From assembly GCF_019204045.1 (NCBI RefSeq), contig NZ_JAGSPC010000002.1, positions 78,327 through 142,326 of the forward strand: a stretch of DNA of 64,000 nucleotides, in the 5' to 3' direction. The number at the start of each line of letters is the position of its first letter. Within the stretch, counting starts at the first letter, position 1. Shown here piece by piece: positions 1 to 9,214 of this stretch. The DNA is from Erythrobacter crassostreae (GTDB taxonomy: Bacteria > Pseudomonadota > Alphaproteobacteria > Sphingomonadales > Sphingomonadaceae). The notes under the pieces are model-generated. The model was not told the DNA's origin and did no database searches. It saw nothing but the letters and a program-made list of their open reading frames with translations. The position numbers and the translations under genes are program-made.

Positions 1-348
1 ACAGATCACATCACGCCGTGGAAAGCGACCTATCGTTCCACGCAGTTGTTCGGCTCGAAAAACGTCACATATGTCCTAAGCCAGTCTGGCCACATGCAGG
101 CAATCCTCAACCCTCCCGGCAATCCGAAAGCCAAATATTTCGTGCAGAAAAAGAAGGGCAAATTGCCTGACACTGCGGACGAATGGCTGCAGGGAACAGA
201 AGAGGTCAAAGGCAGCTGGTGGCCATATTGGATGGAATGGATCCAGGCCCGCTCTGGCGGAATGAAAGCGGCACCAAAGAAACTGGGCAGTGCCAAGCAC
301 AAACCGTCTGACCCTGCACCCGGACTCTACGTTGTCGAAGAAGTCTGA
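1..348 (+). CDS. phaC: PHA synthase, C-terminal fragment (5' end outside window)
   Basis: Frame 1 is open from the first base and ends at TGA 346-348, giving about 115 C-terminal residues. The fragment starts with TDHITPW and continues to SGHMQAILNPPGNPK. These match the catalytic Asp (DHIxPW) and catalytic His (SGH) regions of poly(3-hydroxyalkanoate) synthases, which polymerise hydroxyacyl-CoA into storage granules in the cytoplasm. The Asp is codon 2 (bases 4-6) and the His is codon 31 (bases 91-93). The nucleophile Cys lies upstream of the window, so the class (I most likely) is inferred from the tail only. The next gene resembles an intracellular PHA depolymerase, which supports a PHA locus. 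Confidence 0.88.
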   Translation, partial: TDHITPWKATYRSTQLFGSKNVTYVLSQSGHMQAILNPPGNPKAKYFVQKKKGKLPDTADEWLQGTEEVKGSWWPYWMEWIQARSGGMKAAPKKLGSAKHKPSDPAPGLYVVEEV

Positions 349-382
349 TAAGGGCTACACGGAACACAGATTTACAGCTTAT

Positions 383-421
383 GGGAGGCACCCCCGTTAG
401 GGATCAACGAGGGTGCCTCCC
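383..421 (+). terminator. Strong hairpin downstream of phaC
   Basis: Positions 383-393 (GGGAGGCACCC) pair perfectly with 411-421. Inside this, CGTT 395-398 can pair with AACG 406-409. No T-run follows, so it may be an atypical terminator or an mRNA-stabilising or attenuating stem between the PHA synthase and depolymerase genes. Confidence 0.5.
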
Positions 422-469
422 ACCCACGTTTCAGGCCCAACCGAAATGTGAACGAAGGACGGGAAATAC

Positions 470-1330
470 ATGTCTGATGTCTTGAAAGACGCCGTGGTGT
501 CCATGCAGCAAGTGGGCGGGCGGACGCTACGGGTTGCTACATGGCGCCTCGATGAGAAGAGCGACCATCTGCCGGTTTTGTTCTTCAACGGGATCGGCGC
601 GAATATTGAGGCTGTGGCCCCGCTCGCCGATGCCCTTTCAGAGCGCGGCTTCATCATGTTCGATATGCCGGGCGTGGGCGAATCACCCGATCCGACGATC
701 CCCTACAATCCCTTCACGATGAGCTGGACAGCGTCCAAGTTGCTCGATCAGCTGGGGATAGACGATGTTGATGTCATGGGTATCAGTTGGGGCGGCGGCA
801 TGGCGCAGCATTTTGCCATGCAACACGCAGCCCGCACGCGGCGTCTCGTTCTCATCGCGACCAGCGCCGGTATGTTGATGATGCCCGGAAGTCCAAAGGC
901 CCTCACAAAGATGGCCAATCCGCGGCGCTATATCGACACCGACTACATGTTGAAGAATTTTGAGACGCTTTACGGCGAAGGTCTGGGCAAATCGAAGGGC
1001 AAAAAGGGGCATATGTCCTTGCTTAAACCCCCTTCCCCGCGCGGCTATATGTACCAATTGATGTGTATGCTCGGTTGGACCAGCGCGCCTGCTTTGCCGT
1101 TTTTACTGAAACAGAAAACGCTCATCATGATGGGTGATGACGATGCAATTGTGCCGCTGACCAATGGTAAGTTCCTGTCGATGCTAATCCCGAACAGTGA
1201 GCTGGTCGTGATGGAAGGTGGCGGTCACTTGTTCCTGCTCAGCCATAAAGAGGAAAGCGTGAAGGCTATTCGCGGTTTCTTGAATGGCACAGCGGCAGAC
1301 GCGGAAAGCAACGAAGCACAAGCGGCATAA
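470..1330 (+). CDS. phaZ: Intracellular PHA depolymerase-like alpha/beta hydrolase
   Basis: This 286-residue alpha/beta hydrolase has the layout of Pseudomonas-type intracellular PHA depolymerase (PhaZ). FFNGIGANIE (38-47) forms the oxyanion region, GISWGG holds nucleophile Ser106, GDDD at 222-225 supplies the acid, and GGHLF holds His253. It lacks a signal peptide, so it should be cytoplasmic and act on storage granules. It lies 121 bases downstream of phaC on the same strand, with a strong hairpin between them. The Ala/Glu-rich last 15 residues are non-conserved. A generic carboxylesterase role is possible, but the motifs and context favour PHA mobilisation. Confidence 0.8.
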   Translation: MSDVLKDAVVSMQQVGGRTLRVATWRLDEKSDHLPVLFFNGIGANIEAVAPLADALSERGFIMFDMPGVGESPDPTIPYNPFTMSWTASKLLDQLGIDDVDVMGISWGGGMAQHFAMQHAARTRRLVLIATSAGMLMMPGSPKALTKMANPRRYIDTDYMLKNFETLYGEGLGKSKGKKGHMSLLKPPSPRGYMYQLMCMLGWTSAPALPFLLKQKTLIMMGDDDAIVPLTNGKFLSMLIPNSELVVMEGGGHLFLLSHKEESVKAIRGFLNGTAADAESNEAQAA

Positions 1331-1341
1331 GGTAGGCGCAG

Positions 1342-2250
1342 TTAAGCGCCCGGCAGCCAGTCTTTCAAAGCCGCGTTGACCGCCTCAGGCGCGTCTTGCT
1401 GAACCCAATGAGAGACGCCGGGAAAGCGCTTCAGCGTGAAATCCGGCACCCATTCCTCTGTCCCTTCGGTGCAATGGATGTTGAGAGCAACATCCTCTTC
1501 CCCCCACAGCATCAACGTGGGCACTTGGACACCGAATTCTCGCATATTCAACGTGCCGCGATGACGCAGCAATGCGCGATAGTAATTGACCATTGCGGTT
1601 CGTGCGCCTTTGCGCATTGCCGCCTTATTGTAGATTGCCTGTACCTCCGGGCCGAATAACTCGCGGTTGCAGCTGATCTTTTCGATCAACCTGCCCGCAG
1701 TCTGACCACCGCCGCGCCCCAGCATTTTCTCCGGCACCCATGGAAGCTGGAAAAAATAGATGTACCAGCTCTTCTTCAATTGCCGCCATTGCTTGATCTC
1801 CCGCATTGCAACCTGAGGATGCGGAACGTTCATAATCACCAATCGATCAAGATCGGGTTTGTGCGCGATCGCATATGCCCATGCGATAATCGCACCCCAA
1901 TCGTGTGCGAACAAAGTTACCTTCTCCGCGCCGCTAGCCTTGATGAGAGCGGCAACATCACCTGTGAGCTTGTCCATCGCATAATTGCGAACGCCCTCTG
2001 GCCGCGATGTGCCACCATAGCCCCGTAGGTTTGGCGCCCATACGCGGTACCCCATTTCTGCGAGCAAGGGCATCTGATGCCGCCAACTGAAATGCAGCTC
2101 TGGAAACCCGTGAAGACAAAGAGCGAGATGATCGCCCTCGCCCGCCTTAGCGACCTCAAATGTCAGTTCTCCCGCCTCGACAAAATCGATGGAAATTCCG
2201 CTGGCTACATCGGGCGTCCAGCTCTTCGGTCCACTTGGCTTCATGGTCAT
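1342..2250 (-). CDS. Epoxide hydrolase-like alpha/beta hydrolase
   Basis: This 302-residue protein belongs to the soluble epoxide hydrolase/haloalkane dehalogenase branch. HGFPE at 47-51 is the epoxide-hydrolase oxyanion motif and HDWG at 116-119 carries the nucleophile Asp117. An acidic residue in WGEED and a His in the C-terminal GVSHW complete the triad. No signal peptide is seen. It converges on the phaZ-like gene with an 11-base gap and diverges from the amidohydrolase at 2320, leaving about 69 bases for both promoters. The substrate is not predictable. Dehalogenase activity is less likely because the HGFPE form is typical of epoxide hydrolases. Confidence 0.75.
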   Translation of the reverse strand: MTMKPSGPKSWTPDVASGISIDFVEAGELTFEVAKAGEGDHLALCLHGFPELHFSWRHQMPLLAEMGYRVWAPNLRGYGGTSRPEGVRNYAMDKLTGDVAALIKASGAEKVTLFAHDWGAIIAWAYAIAHKPDLDRLVIMNVPHPQVAMREIKQWRQLKKSWYIYFFQLPWVPEKMLGRGGGQTAGRLIEKISCNRELFGPEVQAIYNKAAMRKGARTAMVNYYRALLRHRGTLNMREFGVQVPTLMLWGEEDVALNIHCTEGTEEWVPDFTLKRFPGVSHWVQQDAPEAVNAALKDWLPGA

Positions 2251-2319
2251 CGTCGCAGAGTAGCAGCCCGATTGCTCTTATGGTAAGCCAGTCTCAAATA
2301 AAAACTGGGAGAGAGAACC

Positions 2320-4086
2320 ATGCCAGCCTTTGACCTAATCATTCGTGGTGGAACCATTGTAGATGGAACGGGCGCGGAGCGTTTCACTGGCGATGTCGCG
2401 ATCAAAGACGGTTTGATTGCGCAAGTCGGTGAAGTGCGCGGCGACGCGGCCGAGGAAATCGACGCATTGGGCAAGGTCGTCGCCCCTGGATTTGTAGACA
2501 TCCACACGCATTACGATGGTCAGGCTACGTGGGATCAGGAAATGGCTCCGTCCAGTTGGCACGGTGTCACCACCGTGGTGATGGGCAATTGCGGCGTTGG
2601 CTTTGCCCCCGCCAAGCCCGATCGGCACGAATGGCTCATCAGTCTGATGGAAGGTGTTGAAGACATTCCCGGCACAGCTCTGGCCGAAGGGATCACATGG
2701 GAGTGGGAAACCTTCCCCGAATATCTCGATGCCCTCGAAAAGCTGCCCCGTTCGGTCGATATCGGCACTCACGTTCCGCATGGCGCAGTGCGCGCATACG
2801 TACTCGAAGAGCGCGAACAGCCCGGTGCAGTCCCGACCGATGATGACATCGCGAAAATGTGCGACATCGTGGAAGAAGGGGTGCGCGCCGGTGCGCTTGG
2901 CTTCTCAACGTCGCGAACGGTGCTTCACAAGTCTGTCGATGGCGAACTCGTCCCCGGAACCACTGCCACTCCGGAGGAATTGGTCGCAATCGGCAAGGCG
3001 ATGGGCCGCGCCAAAGATGCAGGCGGTCACGCGGTTTTTGAAATGGCGAGCGACCTTCAGCGCGACTGGAACGAGTTTGGCTGGATGGGCAAGCTTTCCC
3101 GCGAAGCCGGCATCCCTGTCACATTCGCAGCGCTGGAATCCATCGCCAAGGAAATGCCGCTTAAAGAGCAAATTGAGACGATGCGTGCCGAGAATGACAA
3201 TGGCGCCAATATCGTCGCCCAGATCGCATTGCGCGGGAACGGCATCATTATGGCCTGGCAAGGGACAGTGAACCCGTTTGCGTTCCGGCCGAGCTGGGAA
3301 ACAATCAAAGAACTGCCTTGGGCGGAGCAAAAGGCGAAATTGCTCGACCCTGCTTTCAAGAAACGGCTTCTTTCCGAGGCAAATGATTACACCGAAGCGC
3401 CAATGGACATTATCGGCGTGGTGATGGTCATCACCCAAGGGTGGGCGCTTCAATACGAGATGGACCCGGATTTCGACTATGAGCCGGACGAAACCGCGAG
3501 CGTGAATGCACGGGCGCAAGCTGCCGGCGTTGATCCGCAAGAATACGCCTATGATATGCTGTGCGCCGATGACGGGACCGGTTTCATCTACCTGCCGATC
3601 TTGAATTACGCGGAGGGAAATCTGGATTTCCTCCACCCTCTGCAACATGCGGATGATACCGTAAACTCTCTGTCTGACGGCGGGGCGCATTGCGGTACGA
3701 TCTGCGATGCGGCGTCGCCCACCTTCATGCTTGAGCATTGGGTGAAAAGCCGCAAACGCGGTGAGCGGATTAGCCTGGAGAACGCGATCAAACGCCAATG
3801 CCGCGATACGGCGGTGCTGTACGGCCTCGAAGATCGCGGCATTATCGCGCCGGGTTACCTCGCCGACATCAACGTGATCGATATGGACGCGATCAAGCTT
3901 GGCCGCCCTTGGCTGGCGTTTGACCTTCCCGCAGGCGGCAAGCGCCTGTTGCAAAAGGCCGATGGCTATGTCTGCACGATCAAGAACGGCGCAGTGACAT
4001 TCCGCGATGGGACATGGACCGGCGAAACACCGGGCGGTCTGATCCGAGGACCGCAGCGCGCAGAGCTCGCCGAAGCGGCCGAATGA
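2320..4086 (+). CDS. Amidohydrolase of the D-aminoacylase type
   Basis: This 588-residue amidohydrolase superfamily protein (Amidohydro_3/D-aminoacylase type) has metal ligands in DIHTHYD (His62, His64). A GNCG motif follows with Cys91, which in D-aminoacylases is a metal ligand. SDGGAH near the C-terminal third supplies the catalytic Asp. Family members hydrolyse N-acyl-D-amino acids or related amides in the cytoplasm. It is preceded by a GAGAG Shine-Dalgarno a few bases before ATG 2320. Its stop overlaps the SDR start (ATGA at 4083-4086), so the two are co-translated. D-amino-acid specificity is inferred only from family resemblance. Confidence 0.75.
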   Translation: MPAFDLIIRGGTIVDGTGAERFTGDVAIKDGLIAQVGEVRGDAAEEIDALGKVVAPGFVDIHTHYDGQATWDQEMAPSSWHGVTTVVMGNCGVGFAPAKPDRHEWLISLMEGVEDIPGTALAEGITWEWETFPEYLDALEKLPRSVDIGTHVPHGAVRAYVLEEREQPGAVPTDDDIAKMCDIVEEGVRAGALGFSTSRTVLHKSVDGELVPGTTATPEELVAIGKAMGRAKDAGGHAVFEMASDLQRDWNEFGWMGKLSREAGIPVTFAALESIAKEMPLKEQIETMRAENDNGANIVAQIALRGNGIIMAWQGTVNPFAFRPSWETIKELPWAEQKAKLLDPAFKKRLLSEANDYTEAPMDIIGVVMVITQGWALQYEMDPDFDYEPDETASVNARAQAAGVDPQEYAYDMLCADDGTGFIYLPILNYAEGNLDFLHPLQHADDTVNSLSDGGAHCGTICDAASPTFMLEHWVKSRKRGERISLENAIKRQCRDTAVLYGLEDRGIIAPGYLADINVIDMDAIKLGRPWLAFDLPAGGKRLLQKADGYVCTIKNGAVTFRDGTWTGETPGGLIRGPQRAELAEAAE

Positions 4087-4916
4087 CAGCCTATGTCCCA
4101 GCCAAGGGTGATTGGGCAGTCATAACCGGCGCCGGTCGTGGGATCGGCAGGTGGCTGGCGCAGCATTTTGCGGCAAAGGACATGCGGATCTGCGCGCTCG
4201 ATATCGATGCCTATGAAGCAGAGGAAACGGCACGCCTGTGCGGGCCAGAATCACGCGCGCATGGCTGCGATGTATCCGACCGTGAAGAGACCAAACGCGT
4301 TGCCACAAAGCTGATCGCGATGGGTGTTGAGCCTTCGCTGCTCTGGATCAATGCAGGCGTCGGAACCGCGCAAACAGTAAGCGGCGCAAAACCGCAAGCG
4401 CTCGAATGGTTGATGGGCGTCAACGTGCTGGGGCCGGTGTACACAGCTCAGGCATGGCTTCCCACAATGAAATCGGTCAGCGGAAACCGTCACGTTGGCA
4501 TCACCGCAAGTTCGGCATCGGTCACACCGGTGAGCGGTCCGTTTACGCTATATGCGACGACCAAGCAGATGACCGCGGCCATCGGAGAGGCGCTGACCGC
4601 CGAGCTTGCCGAAGACGGCATTGGCGTAACGATCCTGTGTCCCGGCATACTCAACACAGAGATATGGAATGCGGCGCAGGCACGACCCGAACGCTTTGGC
4701 GGCGTGCGCGAAACGCCAGACAATGTCGGCGATCACTGGCGCGCCCAGCCGGGCCCCGAAATTCTGGAACACGGATTGGACACCGCTCTCGCCAATGGCG
4801 GCGGGTGGTGCATCATTCCGACCGAGGCCGACACTGCAGACAAAATGAAAGCCCGCCACGCGGATCAGCGCAGCGGGCTGTTCGATTACGCAGTGCAGCC
4901 CAAAGGCAGCGACTAA
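4083..4916 (+). CDS. Short-chain dehydrogenase/reductase
   Basis: This 277-residue SDR starts at ATG 4083, inside the ATGA overlap with the amidohydrolase stop. A longer upstream reading frame exists but lies inside that gene. TGAGRGIG at 15-22 binds the dinucleotide, NAG at 90-92 is present, Ser143/Ser144 precede the YATTK motif (Tyr157, Lys161), and the fold is the classical SDR type. The substrate is unknown. Tight coupling to the amidohydrolase suggests it acts on the same pathway, perhaps on the released acid or alcohol, which is inference. It converges with the DUF2855 gene with a 10-base gap. Confidence 0.8.
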   Translation: MTAYVPAKGDWAVITGAGRGIGRWLAQHFAAKDMRICALDIDAYEAEETARLCGPESRAHGCDVSDREETKRVATKLIAMGVEPSLLWINAGVGTAQTVSGAKPQALEWLMGVNVLGPVYTAQAWLPTMKSVSGNRHVGITASSASVTPVSGPFTLYATTKQMTAAIGEALTAELAEDGIGVTILCPGILNTEIWNAAQARPERFGGVRETPDNVGDHWRAQPGPEILEHGLDTALANGGGWCIIPTEADTADKMKARHADQRSGLFDYAVQPKGSD

Positions 4917-4926
4917 CCGGAACGGC

Positions 4927-6015
4927 TTATGGTTCGATCACGATCCCTTTGGCCGGATCGACACTGCCGCCGATCATTTCGAGATAGACAGATTTCGCAG
5001 CCTCAAGTCCCGAATGCTTGACGATTTCTACCGTACCTTCGGTTGAACCGAGGAAGCCGTGCCATGACTTCGCAACCAGCTTCCCACCTTCGACAGGGCC
5101 ATGCTCTTGGAAGAACGAGACCGCATGATCTGGCGCAAAGAACAGGGTTGGCTTTGGTCCGGGAAGTCCGCGATCAGCATTCATACCGCCGCTGCCGCGT
5201 TCCTCGATATGGGTTGCGCCGACGAGACACGAATATTTGAGCGTGTCAGAGAAGTGTTCATGCAGGCTTGCGAGCAAGCTGGCATTGCCAGCAAAATCGA
5301 CCGTGACGCTATCCGCAATCGGCAGCATTCCGACCTCATCATACGACACAACCTTGTCGTAAAGCCCTGTTCCCTCAACAAATTCAACATTGCCTGCCGA
5401 AGTCAGGCCGATGCGCTTCACCTTTGGTGAGTTCTGCTGCGCAACGCTGGCCAGCCCCATCGCCGTTTTGGATGAAGCACTGGTAAGGATGACCTGATCG
5501 GCTCCGAACCAGTCCTCATTGCGCATGAAGTACTCAATCAGATAACCGGTCTTGAACAGCGGGCCGAAGATCATCCGCTCCACTTCGCGCGAAGCATCAT
5601 GCTCTGGGTCAGCGGCGAGACGCGCATACTGATTGTAGATCGGGCTCATCGGTTGACGGTAATCGGTCATATCCATGAAGCTGGATGCGGAAACTTTGCC
5701 CGGGCGAACGTCCAGATGCGTCGCCATCGGCAGATAGCCATAAACACGCTCACCCACCGCGAATTCGCTGTGATTGCTCCCGATCACCTTGGCGTGGCCC
5801 CACATCGGCACAATGCCGAAGCCCTCAGGCGCAGGGAAGAAATTCCAATAGCCGAAACCATCACCGACCACGGCATAAGTGATGTTATTCGCTGTGACCG
5901 AGAAGCTCTCAATCTCGAGGCGGACAGCCTCATCGGCAAGATCGGTCAGCTCGACATGGACGAGATCGGCGTGTGTCAGTTCGTCTTTTTTGACGTGAAC
6001 TTGTTGGATGGTCAT
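4927..6015 (-). CDS. DUF2855 family protein
   Basis: This 362-residue protein resembles the DUF2855 family (function unknown). An N-terminal part rich in beta structure contains NNITYAVVGDG and GYWNFFPAP. The middle region with ILTSASSKTAMG and RIGLTSAGN looks like the nucleotide-binding half of a medium-chain dehydrogenase/quinone-oxidoreductase fold, but the classical glycine-rich motif is not clear. A GAGGAGA Shine-Dalgarno precedes ATG 6015. It follows the glutathione transferase gene on the same strand with a 33-base gap, so they may be co-transcribed. I cannot assign a reaction. Confidence 0.7.
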   Translation of the reverse strand: MTIQQVHVKKDELTHADLVHVELTDLADEAVRLEIESFSVTANNITYAVVGDGFGYWNFFPAPEGFGIVPMWGHAKVIGSNHSEFAVGERVYGYLPMATHLDVRPGKVSASSFMDMTDYRQPMSPIYNQYARLAADPEHDASREVERMIFGPLFKTGYLIEYFMRNEDWFGADQVILTSASSKTAMGLASVAQQNSPKVKRIGLTSAGNVEFVEGTGLYDKVVSYDEVGMLPIADSVTVDFAGNASLLASLHEHFSDTLKYSCLVGATHIEERGSGGMNADRGLPGPKPTLFFAPDHAVSFFQEHGPVEGGKLVAKSWHGFLGSTEGTVEIVKHSGLEAAKSVYLEMIGGSVDPAKGIVIEP

Positions 6016-6048
6016 GGGGTTTCTCCTCTTTGAGACACCTCTAACGCA

Positions 6049-6675
6049 TCACGGCTCGCTTTCCCACCGTGTTGCGTGGATCGACGGCCGCTTTTCGCAG
6101 TTCTTCATCCACTCCGAAATATGATCGCATTGCGCGATTCCAACCTCGCCTTGAGGGGTAAGCTGAAGCCCCCGCAAAACCGGATAGAGAAACACATCAG
6201 CCATGGAAAAGCCGTTCGCCGTCCACGCGCCATCAACGCTCATTTCCGCTTCGACAAAGCCGAGAGCGCGGCTAATATTGGGCAGCGCCGCTTCGATCTT
6301 CTCACGTCGCAGCGGATAGCCTGCGACATTGTGCATTATCCACGGCATGACAAGGCCATCCTCGAACAGCGGAAACAGGTAATTGTTGGCGATCGCGACC
6401 CATTTGTCTCCGACCGCGCGAACTGCTGGATCGGACAGCTGCAAAGCGCCGCCATTATACGCATTGTCGATATAGTTCGCGATGGCGACGCTTTCGATCA
6501 GTTCGAGGCCATCCACTTCCACCACCGGCACTTTCCCGAACGGATGGCGGTTCTGCGGTGACTGTGCAGCAGTCGCAATAATTTCGTGACTTATGGTCGA
6601 TTCTTCACAAGTAATCTGAACTACGCGGGAGTAGGTCGAAATGACCGTTCCGAAGATGCGGACATCAGTCTTCAT
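6049..6675 (-). CDS. Glutathione S-transferase family protein
   Basis: This 208-residue protein has a thioredoxin-like N-terminal half with FGKVPVVEVDG followed by LIESVAIANYID, the cis-Pro and E-S glutathione-binding signature of GSTs. An all-helical C-terminal domain with the conserved FSMADVFLYPVL segment follows. I chose ATG 6675 over a GTG one codon upstream. It is cytoplasmic. It sits between a small exported protein gene and the DUF2855 gene on the same strand. Substrate is unknown. A second GST lies at 13341-13988. Confidence 0.82.
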   Translation of the reverse strand: MKTDVRIFGTVISTYSRVVQITCEESTISHEIIATAAQSPQNRHPFGKVPVVEVDGLELIESVAIANYIDNAYNGGALQLSDPAVRAVGDKWVAIANNYLFPLFEDGLVMPWIMHNVAGYPLRREKIEAALPNISRALGFVEAEMSVDGAWTANGFSMADVFLYPVLRGLQLTPQGEVGIAQCDHISEWMKNCEKRPSIHATRWESEP

Positions 6676-6690
6676 CACTATCCGTCAGGC

Positions 6691-7068
6691 TCATTTTTCA
6701 AGAGCTATAATGCGCTCGGACGTAGCCATCAGTCGTTCACCGAATGCTCCAAAACGCTCAAGGCACGATGGAGTGAAGGAAAGAAGCGTCGCCCGATCAA
6801 GTTCGGCCGTACGCTCTACCATCGCGTCGTCGATCTTCGTGCCTGTTTCGCCCTCATAAAGGCCGATGAACCATGCAAGGGCAATTGCGAAAGCGTCCTT
6901 CTGCTCTTTCTCAGGCAGCGTCCCAGTCTGATAAGAGGCCCAAATCGCGCAGTCCAGATTTTGCTGGGCACTAGCTTGCTCAACTGGAGCACTTTCTTGA
7001 GCGGCAACCGGCGAAGCCAACATTTGCAATGCAAAGCAGGTAGTTAGGATCGGAGCGAGCAGGCGCAT
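6691..7068 (-). CDS. Small exported protein of unknown function
   Basis: About 125 residues with a clear Sec signal peptide (MRLLAP then a hydrophobic core, ending ASPVAAQ near residue 24). The mature part is helical and has two cysteines (in LDCAIW and PSCLERF) that could form a disulfide. I do not recognise a family. The ATG at 7068 lies four bases past the dnaN stop; a TTG one codon earlier is an alternative. It is likely read from the dnaN transcript. The unrelated-looking exported protein at 9215-9790 is likewise embedded among core genes. Confidence 0.65.
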   Translation of the reverse strand: MRLLAPILTTCFALQMLASPVAAQESAPVEQASAQQNLDCAIWASYQTGTLPEKEQKDAFAIALAWFIGLYEGETGTKIDDAMVERTAELDRATLLSFTPSCLERFGAFGERLMATSERIIALEK

Positions 7069-7071
7069 CAA

Positions 7072-8199
7072 TTACACCCGCATCGGCATCAGCACATACA
7101 GCGCCGGGCTTTTCTCATCCTGCCGGATCATAGTCGGAGCACCGGCATCGGCGAGGTGCAGTTCAACCGTTTCGCTATCAATCTGATCGAGAATGTCTTT
7201 CAGATAATTGGCGTTAAAGCCGATTTCAAAACCTTCGTCTTTAAATTCTGCGGCCAACTCTTCCGTCGCCGTGCCGTTGTCAGGCGATGTGACAGAGAGC
7301 GTGACCTTGTCCGTATCCAGACCCATCTTCACAGCGCGTGTTTTTTCGGTCGCGATTGTCGCGACGCGGTCCACGCCTTGGAAGAACAGTTTTGGGTCGA
7401 CTTTCAGCAGCTTGTCATTTCCTGTTGGGATAACCCGGCTGTAGTCGGGGAACGTTCCGTCGATCAGCTTGCTGGTAAGTACAACACCGCCCTCACCGCC
7501 AAGCGTGAAGCGGACTTTGCTCGCCGACAGATCAACTTGAACATTTCCGTCTAGCGATTCTTCAAGCAGCTTGCGCAGTTCCGCCACGGCTTTGCGAGGG
7601 ACGATCACATCCGGCATGCCCTCTGCACCTTCCGGACGATCAAGCGTGAAGCGCGCGAGACGATGACCGTCGGTCGCCGCTGCCTTCAAAACAGGCTCAT
7701 CTTCGTCGGTAACGTGAAGGAAGATACCGTTGAGGTAGTAACGCGTTTCTTCGGTGGAGATTGCAAACCGAGTACGGTCGATCATCTCAGCCAGAGTGCG
7801 CGCAGGAAGCTCGAATGAGGTTGGCAGGTCGCCCTCAACGATCACGGGAAAGTCATCACGCGGCAGGGTCGGCAGTTTAAACCGGCTGCGGCCTGCTTTC
7901 ACTTCCATCCGGTTTTCAGCCGTTTCGAGGCTGACCTGGCTGCCCTCTGGCAGTTTACGGGCAATGTCGAAGAGAAGGTGCGCAGAAACCGTGATTGCGC
8001 CCGCATTCTCAACCGAAGCGGCCGACATAGTCTCCACAACTTGCAAATCGAGGTCGGTCGCCATGACTTTCACGCTGCCGCCATCGCTGGCATCAATCAG
8101 CACATTGGAAAGGATCGGAATGGTATTCCGGCGTTCAACCACCGATTGGACGTGGGAGAGACAACGCAGGAGGGTTGCGCGTTCGATCGTAGCCTTCAT
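7072..8199 (-). CDS. dnaN: DNA polymerase III beta sliding clamp
   Basis: This 375-residue protein begins MKATIERATLLRCL and ends with YVLMPMRV, the typical C-terminal clamp tail. Segments such as ARKLPEGSQVSLE, KAAATDGHRLA and FNANYLKDIL are characteristic of the three-domain beta clamp, which encircles DNA and tethers Pol III. Length matches the family (about 370). It is not next to dnaA or recF here but lies 202 bases downstream of fabG, with an exported protein gene directly following. Its promoter is probably within 8200-8401. Confidence 0.96.
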   Translation of the reverse strand: MKATIERATLLRCLSHVQSVVERRNTIPILSNVLIDASDGGSVKVMATDLDLQVVETMSAASVENAGAITVSAHLLFDIARKLPEGSQVSLETAENRMEVKAGRSRFKLPTLPRDDFPVIVEGDLPTSFELPARTLAEMIDRTRFAISTEETRYYLNGIFLHVTDEDEPVLKAAATDGHRLARFTLDRPEGAEGMPDVIVPRKAVAELRKLLEESLDGNVQVDLSASKVRFTLGGEGGVVLTSKLIDGTFPDYSRVIPTGNDKLLKVDPKLFFQGVDRVATIATEKTRAVKMGLDTDKVTLSVTSPDNGTATEELAAEFKDEGFEIGFNANYLKDILDQIDSETVELHLADAGAPTMIRQDEKSPALYVLMPMRV

Positions 8200-8401
8200 C
8201 GCTTACCTATCGCTCTGTTGGGGCCTGTGGCCCTCGTTTGGTGCATTGAGAGCGGAATCGCTCTGTGCGCACTGGAATTCGTCAGAAAACCTTAGCGTTG
8301 TAGCGAATACGGGCAAGCCGCCAGCCTCGTGAATTGCGGACTCCTCTGGGGATAAGGGGGGCGTAAGGCTGCAGGAGAGCCCTCTCAGCCTCTTCTCAGC
8401 C

Positions 8402-9154
8402 CTAAGAAAGCATCGCCATGCCGCCATTCACATGAATGGTCTGTCCGGTGACGTAACCGGCTTCACGGCTGCCCAGATAGGCCACTGCTGCACCGATATC
8501 GTCGCCCTCGCCCATTTTGCCCGCCGGAATCTTGGCGTTGATCGTGTCTGTCTGCTTTTCGTCCAGCGCCGCTGTCATCGCGGTGCGGATAAAGCCGGGC
8601 GCAACGCAGTTTGCCGTGATCCCGCGTGACGCGACCTCCTGAGCGAAGCTTTTGGTCATACCTGTGACGCCTGCTTTCGCAGCGATATAGTTCATCTGGC
8701 CCGGATTACCGGTCGCGCCGACAACGCTTGTGATGTTGATGATCCGGCCGAAGCGCGCCTTCATCATCGGACGGGCACTTGCGCGCATCAGGCGGAATGT
8801 CGCCTCGAGGTTGATACGGATCACATCATCCCACTCATCATCCTTCATCCGCATTGCGAGGTTGTCGCGCGTGATGCCGGCGTTGTTCACGAGGATATCG
8901 ATCCCGCCCATCGTGTCGAGCGTCGCAGGGATCAGCTCCTCGACTTGTGTCGTATCCGAGAGGTTGCAGGTAATCTCGACGTGATCGCCGCCATGCTCTT
9001 CGATCAACTGCTCACGAAATCCGCGCAGTTTTTGTCCGTTAGAGCCGGACAGCGCGACCCGCGCCCCTTGTTTGGCCAGCGCAATCGCAATTGCCGAACC
9101 GATACCGCCGCTTGCGCCGGTAACCAGCGCGTTCATTCCTGAAAGTGAAAACAT
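8402..9154 (-). CDS. fabG: 3-oxoacyl-[acyl-carrier-protein] reductase
   Basis: This 250-residue SDR carries TGASGGIG at 12-19, NNAG at 90-93, Ser143, and Tyr156/Lys160 in YIAAK. The ending YVTGQTIHVNGGMAM is typical of FabG, which reduces 3-oxoacyl-ACP with NADPH during fatty-acid elongation. A GAGGAGA Shine-Dalgarno precedes ATG 9154. It follows fabD on the same strand, separated by an exported-protein gene. The acpP and fabF genes that often come next are not here; dnaN is. Confidence 0.92.
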   Translation of the reverse strand: MFSLSGMNALVTGASGGIGSAIAIALAKQGARVALSGSNGQKLRGFREQLIEEHGGDHVEITCNLSDTTQVEELIPATLDTMGGIDILVNNAGITRDNLAMRMKDDEWDDVIRINLEATFRLMRASARPMMKARFGRIINITSVVGATGNPGQMNYIAAKAGVTGMTKSFAQEVASRGITANCVAPGFIRTAMTAALDEKQTDTINAKIPAGKMGEGDDIGAAVAYLGSREAGYVTGQTIHVNGGMAMLS

Positions 9155-9214
9155 GGGTGTCTCCTCACCACTTGAATTGTTTGTCGGGCCAAAACTGCCA
9201 AAGACGGGTTCTAT

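Noticed and set aside
2905..3954. 349-codon minus-strand frame opposite the amidohydrolase
   Set aside because: The plus strand carries a full amidohydrolase with metal ligands; the frame has no motif or ribosome site.
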